In this document: piece by piece, positions 23,781-35,599 of the stretch | Layout of the letters: each line of letters opens with the position of its first letter | Position numbering within the stretch: position 1 is the stretch's first letter | Origin: Panax quinquefolius | Lineage: Eukaryota > Streptophyta > Magnoliopsida > Apiales > Araliaceae | Reading direction: 5' to 3' | Assembly: GCA_020205615.1 (NCBI GenBank) | Contig: CM035170.1 | Location: 26,384,027 to 26,448,026, forward strand | DNA: 64,000 bases | Notes under the pieces: generated by a model | What the model saw: only the letters and a program-made list of their open reading frames with translations | Told to the model about the DNA's origin: nothing | Databases searched by the model: none | Translations under genes and position numbers: made by a program

Positions 23781-24711
23781 GGTGCTTATGTTAGAATTGA
23801 AAATCACACCAGAAACAAGTTTTCTTTCTCTCTAGATTATCAAGCATATTTGTGTGAGTATTTAGATACTTGGTGAGTTGATATTCATCAGTGCAAGTTT
23901 CCTTCAAATATTATATCCGATATCCAATCGGAAGTCTTTGCTTTTTTTGAGGTAAGGGATAGTAAGGGATTTTAAGGGTTGTTATGTTTTTCAGTTTCTT
24001 AATTTTTCTGACCTTCAAAAAATTCTGGAAAAATTTGAAATGATAATTTGATGAGTTTTATTGATTATGTCCAAAAATTGCGATTTTTGGATGTATAGAT
24101 TAAGAGTTAAGAATTTTACGGGAAAAGACTATTTTAAAAGTAACCACTTATAACTCCTTGTGGTTAACTCTAAAATTGATGAAATTATTATTGGGAGTAC
24201 ATCTATATAATATCAGTGTACTCTGTGAATTTCAGAATGTTTGGATAAAAGTACAATTTATGATAAATGTATAAATATTCGGCAGTTTTGGCCATATGAA
24301 AAATAGTAAATGAATTTTAAAAATTCTGAGAAAAATATATGTTCAATATGGGACTATATTCTGCTAAATTCCAGAAAACAAATATTTTTGGAACTGATTT
24401 GGTATTTTTCATGAAAATGGACTAGTTATGAGTAAATGAATTAAATATGTTATGGGAAGTAAGAAAATTGGAAAATAGGATTTTATGGTTTGAGAATCAT
24501 ATATGAGTTATATGCAAATTTCTGATGAGGGTCGTGGTTATTGTTGATGAAATCTTAAGAGTTGGCATTTTATGATGATTAAATGCATTAATTAGTAAAT
24601 TATAAACAATTTAAATAAATTATTTATAAGTTTAAGAAATGTTATTTCAATATCATTATACCGAAATATTGGTATGAATTTTATTGTGAAAATTCTACAT
24701 TTTTGTGTCGA

Positions 24712-24783
24712 ATTTACTATTCATGAGTTACTATTCACGAAGTTACTATTCATGGGTTACTATCCACGAGTTACTATTCATGA
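24712..24783. repeat. Short tandem repeat GTTACTATTCATGA
   Basis: Five degenerate copies; the complementary GAATAGTA repeats occur at 27683-27772, 36555-36640 and 46418-46490 in the related LTRs. Confidence 0.7.
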
Positions 24784-25036
24784 CAAAATTGGTTTCTTTT
24801 TTTAACCAAATTATAGTTGATTTATGAATATTACTCTTGAGATTAAAACTATATGTTGATCATATTATTTTTATTATCATATATAACATTTTTATAACCC
24901 TAATGATGATATTTCTCTTTGACTTGAGTGTAAAGATGGGTAGATTTTTGGTATGATCATGACTATGGGTTCTCTTTGGCCAGTAGTGCAAAATTGAATT
25001 GTTGATCGGTATGATCACTGACCATTGAATTTATAA

Positions 25037-25345
25037 TTGAATATCTTTAGCTTAAGTGCAAAGGTGAAATGATCAACATAGTTATAATTATTGTTTATAT
25101 AAATTCTAAAATGATTATATATTTCTTTGAGATATTAATATTTGGCTCAGAGAGTGCAAATATGAATCTGTTGATGAATATATTTGGCTCAGAGTGCAAA
25201 TATGAATCATTGAGGAATATCTTTGGCACGAAGTGCAAAGATGAATTGTTGATGAATATCTTTGGCCGTAGTGCAAAGATGACATGTTGTTGAATATCTT
25301 TGGGCAAGAGTACAAAAGATGAACTGTTGATTTAATATCTTCACC
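25037..25345. repeat. Minisatellite, ~39-bp unit GAATATCTTTGGC..GTGCAAAGATGA
   Basis: Six or so degenerate copies. The complementary form (GCACTACGGCCAAAGATATTCAT) appears at 13320-13565, 27270-27475, 36140-36345 and 46040-46180 in the related LTRs, so it is an old family trait. ORFs on both strands here are products of the repeat. Confidence 0.75.
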
Positions 25346-25928
25346 GGTAGTAGTGCAAGATGAAGTTATTAGTATGATTATGAACAGGAAATGTGAGTTG
25401 GTATAACCATGATCTTTGATGTTTCAGGTAAAGAGAGGTGGTGTAAATTATCTTCATCTTGGATGCGAAGAGGAATTTAGAATCACAATTATGATTATGA
25501 GTTATTCATATAATTGTGGAAAGGAACCGCTGAAAGTGATGTTACAGGATAAATTCATCGTTGGTGGACTTTTAATGTGGAGAAGATAGTAGACTTTATG
25601 GTCTATTTGACTCTTCTAATGGATTGCTTTCCTTCATTTTTAACTATGGTTGAATTTTTTATCATCTACCATATGTTCTAAATCTCTGATTTATTATTGA
25701 TGAAGGCTATTGATAATTTAATTATCTTTAGTCATAATATTCTTTACTAAGCTAGTTGTGCTCACCCTTTTGCTTCACAATTCCTTTCAGGTAATAAGAG
25801 TGTAGCTGGGTTGAGCGGGGGTAACAGGGGAATAGAGCGGTGGTCATCATTTAGTAGTTATATTTGGTGAATCAACTAGAGTGAGGTGAACCCAACGTTG
25901 GAAAGGTGTTTTGCCACTATCATACAAG

Positions 25929-26279
25929 ATGTCTAATGACATACAACCTCGTGTCATCATAAGACAAGGTTGTGCACATCCACTTGCTGAGTATATTTAC
26001 GAGAACTACCTATATAATCTGGGTGTTTGTTTGAAGTATAATTCTCAATTAGAGACAGTGGAGATAATTATATGTCAAGAGAAGACTCACCATTGGGAAG
26101 AATATGATAGTAATCTTCTCGTTTTTCTTTGGGGTCTATTGGGTCAACCAAGGATAATTCTGTGGCCATATGATATATATCATAACCTAGAAGCATGGCC
26201 TCCCATGTACGAAGGTTTCCTTGAGCACTTCCCAAAGATTTTATTTTCTAAAACAGTTTTTGACTATACCTTTATATAA
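25929..26279 (+). CDS. Unrecognised 116-aa ORF inside solo LTR H
   Basis: ATG at 25929 to TAA at 26279, in the LTR sense strand about 2.1 kb after the TATA box. The sequence is rich in aromatic and aliphatic residues (LYNLGVCLKYNSQ, LLVFLWGLLGQPRIILWPYD, FLEHFPKILF) and has two Cys. No signal peptide or known motif was recognised. The shorter related LTRs (G1, G3, D) lack this segment between the GAGCTCACCC-type block and the final TTTGGCGACTC block, so it is extra DNA in this LTR. By rough reasoning, about one open run of this length is expected by chance in a window of this size, so coding status is unproven. It could be a captured host exon or chance. Confidence 0.3.
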   Translation: MSNDIQPRVIIRQGCAHPLAEYIYENYLYNLGVCLKYNSQLETVEIIICQEKTHHWEEYDSNLLVFLWGLLGQPRIILWPYDIYHNLEAWPPMYEGFLEHFPKILFSKTVFDYTFI

Positions 26280-26474
26280 GGTGTCATTGTGAGGTGTTGT
26301 CCACAGTTGGGACATGTGTCACATTTGGTATATATTTGTATCCAAACTCACAGCATATGTGTTGTTGTATTTTGTATGATAAGTGTTGTAATAAAGTTGT
26401 AGTTGTTTTCTGTACCATGTATTTGGCGACTCAGAATAGGTTGGATGGTATGGACCTATTTTGGGGTTGTCACA

Positions 26475-26732
26475 CTCATCCCGCACTTTCAGTTGGTGAT
26501 ATCTTGTCCGTAGGTCGATCTTCAAAAAATATTTTGCTCCCTTCAGTTGATCAAATAAGTCGTCTATCCTCGGTAGTGGATATCTGTTCTTGATCGTTAC
26601 TCTATTCAATTCTCGATAATCGATACAGAGCCTCATCGATCCATCCTTTTTCTTTACGAATAACACTGGTGCTCCCTAAGGAGACACACTCGGTCGAATG
26701 TAACCCTTATCCAATAACTCTTAAAGTTTTAT
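26475..26732 (-). pseudogene. pol: G2 reverse transcriptase, N-terminal part
   Basis: Reads leftwards: ELLDKGYIRPSVSP (with stops), [64 protein letters not shown]. This is the standard start of gypsy RT. It is cut by solo LTR H on the left, where the next residues (DIPKTTF) resume at 22370, and by G1 on the right, where the preceding residues (APYRMAPVEM) end at 38136. Stops near the right end (TAA) are CAA/GAA-to-TAA type. Confidence 0.9.
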
Positions 26733-29115
26733 TGTGATGCCCTCAAAATAGGTATACATCACCCATCTTGAGTCGCCAAATACATAGTACATAATTTAAA
26801 TACAAACTTTTTTGATATAGTATGACAAAACGTAGTTGAGAGTTTCAACACGAATAATGTCTCGTAAAGAATATATAAACTCAAATAAAGTCCTCATTAC
26901 AATTATTATTACACTATTTAACATAATAGTGAGGACTACTATAGCCACCTATCTGGACCGTCACTCCGTTCCCCGACTAGTCCCAGCTATATTCTCATTT
27001 CCTGAAGAGAACAATGAAAGCAAAGGGTGAGCTCAACTAGCCCAGTAAGAAATATTATGACTAAGATAATGCAGAATAAATTATCGTTAGCCTTCAACAG
27101 TGTTAAACTGATAAAATATAATAAACGTCAAGTTTAACTGTAGCGGAACAAACAATCGATTAGAAGAGTCAAGTAGACCATGATATCTACAATTTTCTAT
27201 GATTTAAAAAGTTTATCAACCATTTTATCGCTGAGACTCAGCTTAATAAATAATCCACATCATCGAATCATCCCTGCACTACGGCCAAGGATATTCATTA
27301 GTATCACCAATGGTCATGATCATACCAACAACTGTCCATCAATGCACTACGGGCCAATGAGGACTTTTACCACTTCATTTGTAACATTTTGGGTCATGAT
27401 TATACTGAATAATCCCTTGTCATAATCATACCAATCAATAGCCCATCTATGCACTACGGCCAAAGATGACTTTCATCATAATATAAGCATGAGGATGATG
27501 ACAATGATATAAGAATTCAATTTAAATGAGAGCAAGGATAAATTTTAAAGATTTATAATTCAATTTATCCAGAATTCAATAATGTCCAAATTGTCAACAT
27601 AATACTGCTTTGTAGAGTAAAATTCAAGAATAATATTGTATCAAAAATAATTTGGACAGAAAAGAAATTAATTTTTGTTATGAATAGTACCCCGGGGGAA
27701 TAGTAACAGAGTGAATAGTACCCCGTAAATAGTACTTCATGAATAGTAACCCGTGAATAGTACCCCGACATGAAAAGGTTAAAAACTATCAAGAATGCTC
27801 AGAATAATATTTCCATGAAAAGATACTAGATGAAGCGCAAATATCAAGGATATTCTACTAATTTCATGGAGTATAGAAGCAATACTTATCAACATAAGTG
27901 TAGAATTAGAAATATGAAATGAAATAATATTACTTACATACTACAGAGTATGGAAGAAAATATTATTTGTTACGAATATTGAACAAGAATAATATCAGTT
28001 ACGAATACGAACGAAATAATACCCCTTACCTTATAGGAGATTGGATACTGCAATAATGTAGTAACAGAATACTCTTCTTCTTTCTCTCTTATTCTCTCTA
28101 TACTTTCTCTCTCTATAGCCTAAATGAATTGGTGAAAAATAATGAAGAAATGAGCTTCTCTTCCACCTCCTTTTACTTTTATACCATGAATTTACTATAA
28201 TAATGTTACCGTTCAAATTATAAAAAAACGTACTATTATATAATCACATCATACTACTATAATGTAATATTATAATAATATATTTGAATGAATTGTTTTA
28301 TCAGAAAAGATAAAATACCAACTTTCAACAAATGTCACATGCTAAAAATTCCTCAGTTTAAATCCACATTGAATAAATATTTTCTTATCATATATATCAA
28401 CAATTAATTATTCACAAATAATATTACAAAATAACAATATCAACAACCAGGTCGTTCCAAGGAAAGAGGGGGCTTTCCGATAAGAATTTCTCCCTATTTA
28501 CGCGCAATTAGGTGACCAAACCCCTTTCCTCGACAGAACTTTTTAGACATTGTCAATAATGCAAATAATAATATTATTCAAATAATATGAATTATTGATT
28601 TAATAATTTGAAATATTGTGCAATGACAATTATTGAATCAATAATATAAAATATCAACGTAGCAATTATTGAATCAATAAAATAAAATATTGAACAGTAA
28701 TTACTATAACAATTATTGAGTAGTGACTTCTTACGTAAGCATCAATACTCCAAGATAATGTACAATACTGTGTGCTACTATGCAACCATGTGTATTATTG
28801 TACTTTTATCAACGGGTAATTCACCAGTTAACGGTAAAACTTTCGCCGTTATTTTTATAAAAAGATAATTTTGTCGTTTTCTAACTCCGATAATAATTCT
28901 GTTGTGGGGTCCACCAATGATTGTGTCGTCGTACGAATATTCCCTGATAAAAAGAATATTCCCCGACCAAACTAATATTTTATAACAACTTGCTTACTCT
29001 GGAAAATTTATAAATACTACCCACAACTATAACATTATAACAAATTCACACCTTAATATTCAAAAATATAATTTGAGAAAAAATAATCTTTATTTATGAA
29101 AGTTGGGGTCTTACA
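26733..29115 (-). repeat. 3' LTR of G1 (2383 bp, promoter deleted)
   Basis: Printed ends TGTGATGCCCTC and GGGGTCTTACA. Close to the 5' LTR but missing about 153 bp that in the 5' LTR (37011-37163) hold the TATA box and the as-1-like site; the junction is at about 28157-28160 with TTCT microhomology. Confidence 0.9.
28935..28980 (-). promoter_or_regulatory. GAATATTC array in G1 3' LTR
   Basis: GAATATTC at 28935 and 28954 and a decayed TAATATTT at 28973; 19-bp steps kept. Confidence 0.55.
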
Positions 29116-29129
29116 ATCTCTCCCTTCTT
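29116..29129 (-). other. Polypurine tract of G1
   Basis: Minus-strand AAGAAGGGAGAGAT directly before the 3' LTR, following the family tail GAGGACGAAATTTC. Confidence 0.8.
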
Positions 29130-30558
29130 ATGAAATTTCGTCCTCGAAATTAGGGTACATACCTGGTATGTCGAAGAGGTGAGGATACCTTGATTTTATT
29201 TCAGATTCTAACTCACAGGTCATTTCCTCAACATCGTGGTTTCTCCTGAAAACTTTGACTTGAGGTATAAACATGGAACGTAGAATATGTTCCTTCTTAT
29301 CCAAGATTTTAATAGGTACCTCTTCATATGTTAAATCTTTCGCTATCTCGTATGGTTCCAACTCAGTAATGTGGTTCGGTCTTCCACATATTTACGTAAC
29401 ATGGATACGTGAAAAACGTTGTGAACACGAGATATACTTGGCGGTAAGGCGAGTCTATAAGCCACAGTTCTTACTCGATCAAGGATTTCAAATGGGCCAA
29501 TGAATCGAGGATTGAGCTTTCCTCTCTTTCCAAATCTTATAACTCCTTTCAATGGAGCAACACGTAACAACACATGTTCTCCAACATTGAATTCTATGTC
29601 CTTTCGATCAAGATCAGCATAACTCTTTTGTAGATCTTGTGAGGTATTTATACGTTGCCGGATCATTTGAATCTTTTCCGTAGTCATACTTACCAATTCT
29701 GGTCCCAACAACGTTGCTACACCCACCTCATCCCAACATACTGGAAAACGACACTTCCTTCCATACAAGGTCTCGAACGGGGCCATTCCGATACTTGTTT
29801 GATAACTGTTGTTGTAGGAGAATTCTACTAATGGCAAGAACTTGTCCCAACTTCCTTTGCAGTCAAGGACATAGAGTCTTAATAGATCTTCCAGAGTTTG
29901 AATAGTCCTCTTCGACTGCCCATCTGTCTGAGGATGATATGCCGAACTAAATCGTAAATCTGGGCTCATCGCTTTTTGCAAACTAACCCAAAACCGTGAA
30001 GTGAATCTTGGTTCTCGATCAAAAACTATGGATACTAGCATACCATGTAGTCTTACAATCTCATTTATGTATATACGAGCAAGACGTTCAAGTGAATAAG
30101 TTTCTCGTATAGGTAAGAAATGAGCAGAACTTGGTCAATCTATCAACAATGACCCAAATTGCATCTATGCCTTGAGAAACCTTGGGAAGACCAGTAACAA
30201 AATCCATTGTAATATGCTCGCACTTCCATTCTGGAATTTCAAGTGGTTGTAATGGACCTTTTGGCACTTGATGCTCCACCTTGACATGTTGACAAGTTAA
30301 ACACCTAGAGATAAACTCTACTATCTCTCTCTTCATATTTCTCCACCAAAATGTATGTCGAATATAATGATACATTTTGGTACTCCCAGGATGGATTACA
30401 AATGGTGTGTTGTGCGCCTCCATCATGATCTTATACCTTAAATCAGAGTCGCTAGGAACATAAAGTCTGGAGTTAACTCTAAGTATTCTTTCTTCATTGA
30501 TTCTTGCTTCCGGAATAGTACCTTCTTGCACTATCTTCTTCATATGCATCAGCTCCAA
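29128..30558 (-). pseudogene. pol: G1 integrase with chromodomain
   Basis: N-terminal zinc part (30558-30088): HPGSTKMYHYIRH and CLTCQHVK, then the first catalytic Asp in MDFVTGLP. After a frameshift (30041-29343): FDREPRFTSRFW (second Asp), then HPQTDGQSKRTIQTLED, where the catalytic Glu of the usual QSER is Lys. The GPF-type module follows (NPRFIGPFEIL, AYRLALP), then HNVFHVSMLRKYV. After another frameshift at about 29350 comes a chromodomain (29361-29128) with YEEVPIKILDKKE and VFRRNHDVEEMTCELE, ending SRYPHLF. It would insert cDNA into chromatin; the chromodomain targets heterochromatin in this lineage. Two frameshifts and the E-to-K change abolish activity. Confidence 0.9.
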
Positions 30559-32205
30559 GTCTGTAGTTTGAGCAACTTTAACTTTATCGATTAAAGTCGG
30601 TTATACTCTTATATTTGACATCATCACGTGGGTCCCAGGAGTCTTTCTCTATCTCCATCCTTTGCAAGTCATACAAAATGGGCCTCTTTACGACAATATC
30701 GCACTCATATCAAGATATGATCTTCTACTCAATGCGTCAGCTACCACATTCATTTTTCCTAGATGGTATTGAATAGTATGATCATAATCTTTCAATAGTT
30801 CAAGCCAACGTCATTGCCGCATGTTGAGTTCCTTTTGAGTGAAGAAATATTTGAGGCTTTTATGATCCGTAAAGATCTCCACTTTCTCCCTATACAGGTA
30901 ATGCCTCCAGATTTTAAGTGCAAAAATGATAGCTGCCAACTCTAGATCATGAGTAGGATAATTCCTCTCTTATTCTTTGAGTTGTCGCAAGTCATAGGCT
31001 ATGACTTTCCCATGTTGCATGAGAAAACATCCTAAACCCTTGCCTAAAGCATCACTGTAGATGACATATCCTCCCGCACCGTATATGGTATTGTCGAACA
31101 AAATAAATGAGTCTCCTCTCGAGTTCTTGAAAACTCTTCTCATTTGCTCGCTTTAACCAAATTTTGTATCTTTTTGAGTTAGCTGAGTTAATGGAGTAGC
31201 GATTCGAGAAAATCCTTCCACGAATATCCGATAATAACCAGCTAAACCCAGAAAGCTATGTATTTCGGTAACTGACTTAGGTTACTCCCAGCTTTGAATT
31301 GCTTCAATCTTTGCCGGGTCCACAGATATTCCATGATTTGATATCACGTGCCCAAGGAATGCTACTTCCTCGCTTTAACTCGTGATTTCTTTAACTTGGC
31401 ATATAGCTTATTTTCACGAAGCTTTTGGAGTATTAGCCTCAAGTGTTGCTTATGATCTTCATGACTTTTGGAGTATATGAGGATGTCATCAATAAAGATA
31501 ACAACAAAATAATCCAAATATTCCTTGAATACTCGGTTCATCATATGCATGAAGGCCGCATGAGCATTAGTCAATCCAAAAGACATGACTAGGAATTCGT
31601 AATGCCTGTACCGAGTTCTGAAAGCAGTCTTTGGAATGTCATCAGTTTTAACTTTTAACTGATGATATTCAGAATGAAGATCGATTATTGAAAAGAATTT
31701 AGCACCTTGCAACTGGTCAAACATGTCATCAATTCGAGGTAACGGGTACCTATTTTTGACGGTGAACATGATTCAACTCCCGATAGTCAATACAAAGTTG
31801 CATACTTCCCTCTTTCTTCTTTACAAATAGAACAGGAGCACCCCAAGAAGACGTACTAGGACGAATGAAACCGATGTCTAACAATTCTTGTAGTTGGGTT
31901 TTTAACTCCTGAAGTTCAATAGGAGCCATTCGATATGGAGCTTTGGAAATGGGTTTTGTACCGGGTTCAAGGTCGATACAAAATTAGATTTCTCGCTTTG
32001 GGGGTAGGCCAGGAAGTTCTTCAGGGAATAAGTCAAGAAATTTATTAACAATAGAAATATCATTCAAATCTGACGTATTTTTATTTAAATCCGTGACATG
32101 GGCTACGAAAGCTTGACATCCATTTTTTAATAAACGAATAGCTTTATGGCTTGATATGACAGTGATTGACTTTAGTGGTTTGGTTGCTTGAATTCATATA
32201 ATAGG
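30559..32205 (-). pseudogene. pol: G1 reverse transcriptase and RNase H
   Basis: RT starts in the broken stretch 31990-31770 (pre-RT '[15 protein letters not shown]' type sequence and [15 protein letters not shown]). The open part 31769-31362 reads [36 protein letters not shown] and [14 protein letters not shown]. The active site [15 protein letters not shown] is intact. A deletion at about 31380 loses the GHV region frame. RNase H is spread over 31260-30700 in several frames and ends with [13 protein letters not shown] sequence near 30740. The region 32205-31990 is the protease-RT linker, without motifs. Confidence 0.85.
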
Positions 32206-32610
32206 TTAGTTAGGAATATGAAAGCTAACAACCTTACAAAAACAATCGATTTTAGCATGATGAGTAGTTAACCAATCATTCCCTAAAATCACATCAAATG
32301 CAAGAATTTTCAAAGAGATTAGATCGACAGGTAACATGCGGTTACCGATTTGAATCAAACAAGACTTATAAACAGTAGATGTAATGAAGGTTTCTCCTAA
32401 CGGAGTTTCAACAGATAAGTCAAAGTCTAATTTCTCTAGAGTTAAATTTAGACGTTGAGCGCAAGTAGGAGAAATAAAAGAATGGGTAGAACCGGTATCA
32501 AATAAGGTATAGACTTCGCTAGAGTTTATGATTAGCTTACACGTGATCACCTCGTTCGGATTCCTTGCTTTTTGGGAGGTTACGATAAATGCTCTCCCTT
32601 GAACTACCGG
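32206..32610 (-). pseudogene. pol: G1 protease
   Basis: Part of an ORF of 174 codons (32730-32206) that also holds the last zinc knuckle. The aspartic protease active site reads LFDTGSTHSFISPTCA, intact. Then come LEKLDFDLSVETPLGE and LAFDVILGNDWLTTHHAKIDC, the usual chromovirus protease end (normally GMDWL). The frame is open but ends early at 32206, before RT, where family members continue without a stop. Confidence 0.85.
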
Positions 32611-33709
32611 TTTTATCTTGTCTGGAACGACCTTTGATGCCTCCATCCCAGCTGGACTTGACTTTGGTGCACGACAAAATCGGGCTAGGTGACCTTCTCT
32701 TCCACAATTGTAATATACTTTGACCGTCACAGCGTATAGTTTGGACCGATGTGTCCTCCCTCCAGATTTGTAACATACGACCGGCCATGGCCGCTCTCCT
32801 TCCTTAACAATAGGTGCTGGTGTTGACGCCTTTCCATCATTATTGAATTTCCTCTTCTTGAAATTTCCACTTTATTATCTTCGCTGATTACCACCGGCGT
32901 GGTTACCATTTCGCATGTTGATTTTCTCCACGTTTGTTATCACCACTTCGATGATTGCTACCACTGGTATTATTGCTTTGCCGACTGCTATCTCTTGGTT
33001 GTGTTGACTCATTATCACATTCCAATAACTGAGCCCTATTTAAAACATCTGAATACAAACATAATTCGTGAGAAATTAGGTATTGACGTATCTCGGGTTT
33101 CAAACCTCTTAGAAGCATCCGCGTCATTCTTTCCTCATTATCAACTAAGTGGGGCACAAACCGGGACAACTTGGTAAACTTAGCTTCGTACTGTGACACG
33201 GTCATATTGTTTTGCTCCAGCTTGATAAATTCTACCTTTTAATGTGACGAATACTTTCGGGAAAGTACTTGTCATTGAACAGTTCTTGGAACTTCTCCCA
33301 AGACATCTTCAGTGCGGTAAGTTGAGTACGCTTTACAGATTCCCACAAGTAATTTTCCTCTCCTAGCAATATAAAGGTGGCAAAGGGAACTTTTTGCTCC
33401 TCAAAACATCCCAAAACATCAAATATCTTGGTGATCTGCTTTATCCACGCCTTCGCTTTACTTTTAGTAGCAAGTGACCATCCATGAGTTACCAGTGTTT
33501 CCACCTGCATTTTGGACATGGGTCTCTCTCGCCTGATGTTTCATGAATTGCAGAGAGCCTCTGAACATTCCGCTGTTCATCATTTGGTTGGTGTTGTTGT
33601 TTACCTGATGATTATTGCCTTCATGATGCACATTATCCTAGGTATTGATAGGTGGTGACTCAATGGTCTCCTGTGCTCCATTGATATTCTCAACATTCTC
33701 GGATGTCAT
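32611..33709 (-). pseudogene. gag: G1 Gag (frameshifted)
   Basis: Start ATG 33709-33707 (MTSENVENINGAQETIESPP), then a TAG where relatives read CAG. Next is NNNTNQMMNSGMFRG, then the capsid core in another frame (33519-33232): WIKQITKIFDVLGCFEEQKV, WESVKRTQLTALKMSWEKF, FNDKYFPESIRH. In a third frame (33205-32903) come MTVSQYEAKFTKLSRFVPHL and MTRMLLRGLKPEIRQYL. The zinc-knuckle region near 32700 reads YYNCGREGHLARFC, whose first Cys is changed to Tyr. A segment between residues 80 and 100 is shortened relative to G3. Confidence 0.85.
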
Positions 33710-35587
33710 TTTCAAACGCTGCCACAAAATAAGGGTTAATTGACATGCCACATATTATCCCTATATTCTCAACTGACCAATTAAATAACAAATTAAACTT
33801 AGGTAGGTCATACAAGCGAAGGAATTATCCATCTCCCCTTACCCGTAGGTTATGTTAATAAGTTGTTTTAAGTCTCCTTTCCATATATGATGTGACCCCG
33901 AGATGGGTGATGTATGCTCCTCAAACATCCCAAACATCAAATATCTTGGTGATCTCGCTTTTCCACGCCTTCCTTTAAGTGGTTTTCGCTCTCCCAAAAC
34001 TTTGGTGGTGGTCCCAGCCTTGAATCGCTAATTGCGTGACCATCCATGAGTTACAAAGTGTTTCCACCAGATTTTGGACATGGGTCTCTCTCGCTTTGAT
34101 GTTTACATGAATTGCAGAAAGAGCCTCTAAACATTCCTCATTCATCATTTGGTTGGTGTTGTTGTTTACCGAGATTATTGCCTTCATGATGCACATTATC
34201 CTAGGTATTGATAGGTGGTGACTCAATGGTCTCATGTGCTCCATTGATATTCTCAACATTCTCTGATGTCATTTTCAAACGCCGCCATAAAAACAAGGGT
34301 TAATTGACATGCCACATATTATCCCTATATTCTCGACCGACCAATTAAATAACAATTAAACTTAGGTAGGTCATACTAGCTAAGGCGAAATTATCCATCT
34401 CTCCTCCTAGTTCTAGTCTCACAAAATAGGTATATTAGTATCACCCATCTTGAGTCGCCAAATACATGGTAAAGATTAAATATGTAATTTAAATACAAAC
34501 TTCTTTATTATACTGATTTACCTTCGACAAAACGTAATTGAGAGTTTCATTGACGAATAATGTCTCATAAAGAGTATATTCATGAAAATTCTCAAATAAA
34601 GTCCTCATTACAATTATTATCACACTATTTCACATAATAGTGAGGACTACTATAACCACATCATCTCTGGACCATCAATCCATTCCCCGACTAGTCCCGA
34701 CTATATTCTCATTTCCTAAAGAGAACAATGAAAGCAAAGTGTGAACTTCAACTAGCCCAAGAAGAAATATTATGACTAAGAAAATACAAAATAAATTATC
34801 GTTAGCCTTCGGCTTAACAAGACTATTGATAATTTATTCTCGTTAAGCCGATAAAAATATAATAAACAACAAGTTTAACTACAATGAACAAGTGTCGAAT
34901 CCAAATTTTGGGGGCCATCACCGCTTAGTATCGAGCTAGGATACGATCCTCTGCTAAGATGTGAGAATAGTACTAGAGGGAGAGACTAATTAGTAAATTT
35001 TACCCAAGTTTATGTGATATTTTATTGTTGGTCAGGAGATGGGATAATTTGTTACATGTCAATTAACCTTTTGTTTTGTGTACAGAGATCACGAAAATGA
35101 CATCTGAGAATGTTGAGAATAAAGAATGGAGCGCCAGCGTATCATTGATTCACCACATATCGATAATCGTCGCATCGAGAAGGCGACATCACCGTGCGTA
35201 AAACAACAACACCGACCAAATGACGAATGATCAAATGTTCGTGAGGTTTTATAATTTATGCAACAATGAAGAGAGAGCGACTCCTCGGCCCAAAACGTAG
35301 GTGGAAACATCACTTGAAAACTCGGGCGGTCACCGCTAAACAATTTAGGAGCTGACCACCGGAGTTTAAGGAGAGCAAAACCATACGCTGGCTTGATAAA
35401 GCAGTTACATATTTGATGTCTTGGGATGCTCCGAGGAAGCAAAAGGTTCCCTTTCTTAGCTTTGTATTCTTGTGGAGAGGCGGATTATCGAGTGGGAATA
35501 CGCAGAAAGCGTACTCAACCAAATTTACATCAAGATATCTCGTCTCCAGAGTCGCTCAACGGCAAATAAACCAGGATCATATCCTAA
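33710..35587 (-). other. Rearranged 5' leader of G1: direct plus inverted copies of gag start, leader and LTR end
   Basis: 33710-33890 is a normal leader. 33930-34420 repeats 33390-33850 directly (gag start plus leader, with many small insertions). 34425-34885 is a copy of the LTR end (compare 35606-36015). 34905-35540 is an inverted, plus-strand copy: LTR end, PBS-like TTAGTATCGAGC (34924-34935), leader, then ATGACATCTGAGAATGTTGAG from 35097 and noisy gag as far as WDAPRKQKVPF (35423-35455). 35541-35587 returns to normal leader. The inverted arms are ~500-630 bp around a ~470-bp spacer. Small indels are far denser here than elsewhere. Confidence 0.7.
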
Positions 35588-35599
35588 GCTTTGATACTA
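35588..35599 (-). other. Primer binding site of G1
   Basis: Minus-strand TAGTATCAAAGC, three changes from the tRNA-iMet complement; G3 has the perfect form. Confidence 0.75.

Larger units (their letters stand above)
22371..26474 (+). repeat. Solo LTR H, Tekay-like family, 4.1 kb
   Basis: Starts TGTAAGACCCCGAATT, ends GGGGTTGTCACA, lies in the G2 RT gene with duplications CTCAA/CTCAT (one change). Homologous blocks link it in opposite orientation to the G1, G3 and D LTRs: the GAATATTC array near the start, TATAAATA, GTTACTATTCATG repeats, the AATATCTTTGGC minisatellite and the 'TATTTGGCGACTC' end. It is ~1.3 kb longer after the TATA box than G1, and that extra part includes the 116-codon ORF at 25929. 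Confidence 0.85.

Noticed and set aside
25095..25315. Minus-strand ORFs of 66-70 codons
   Set aside because: Produced by the ~39-bp minisatellite; same peptide repeated.
35089..35522. Minus-strand ORFs of 117 and 70 codons
   Set aside because: The region is a plus-strand inverted copy of G1 gag; the minus ORFs are its shadow.
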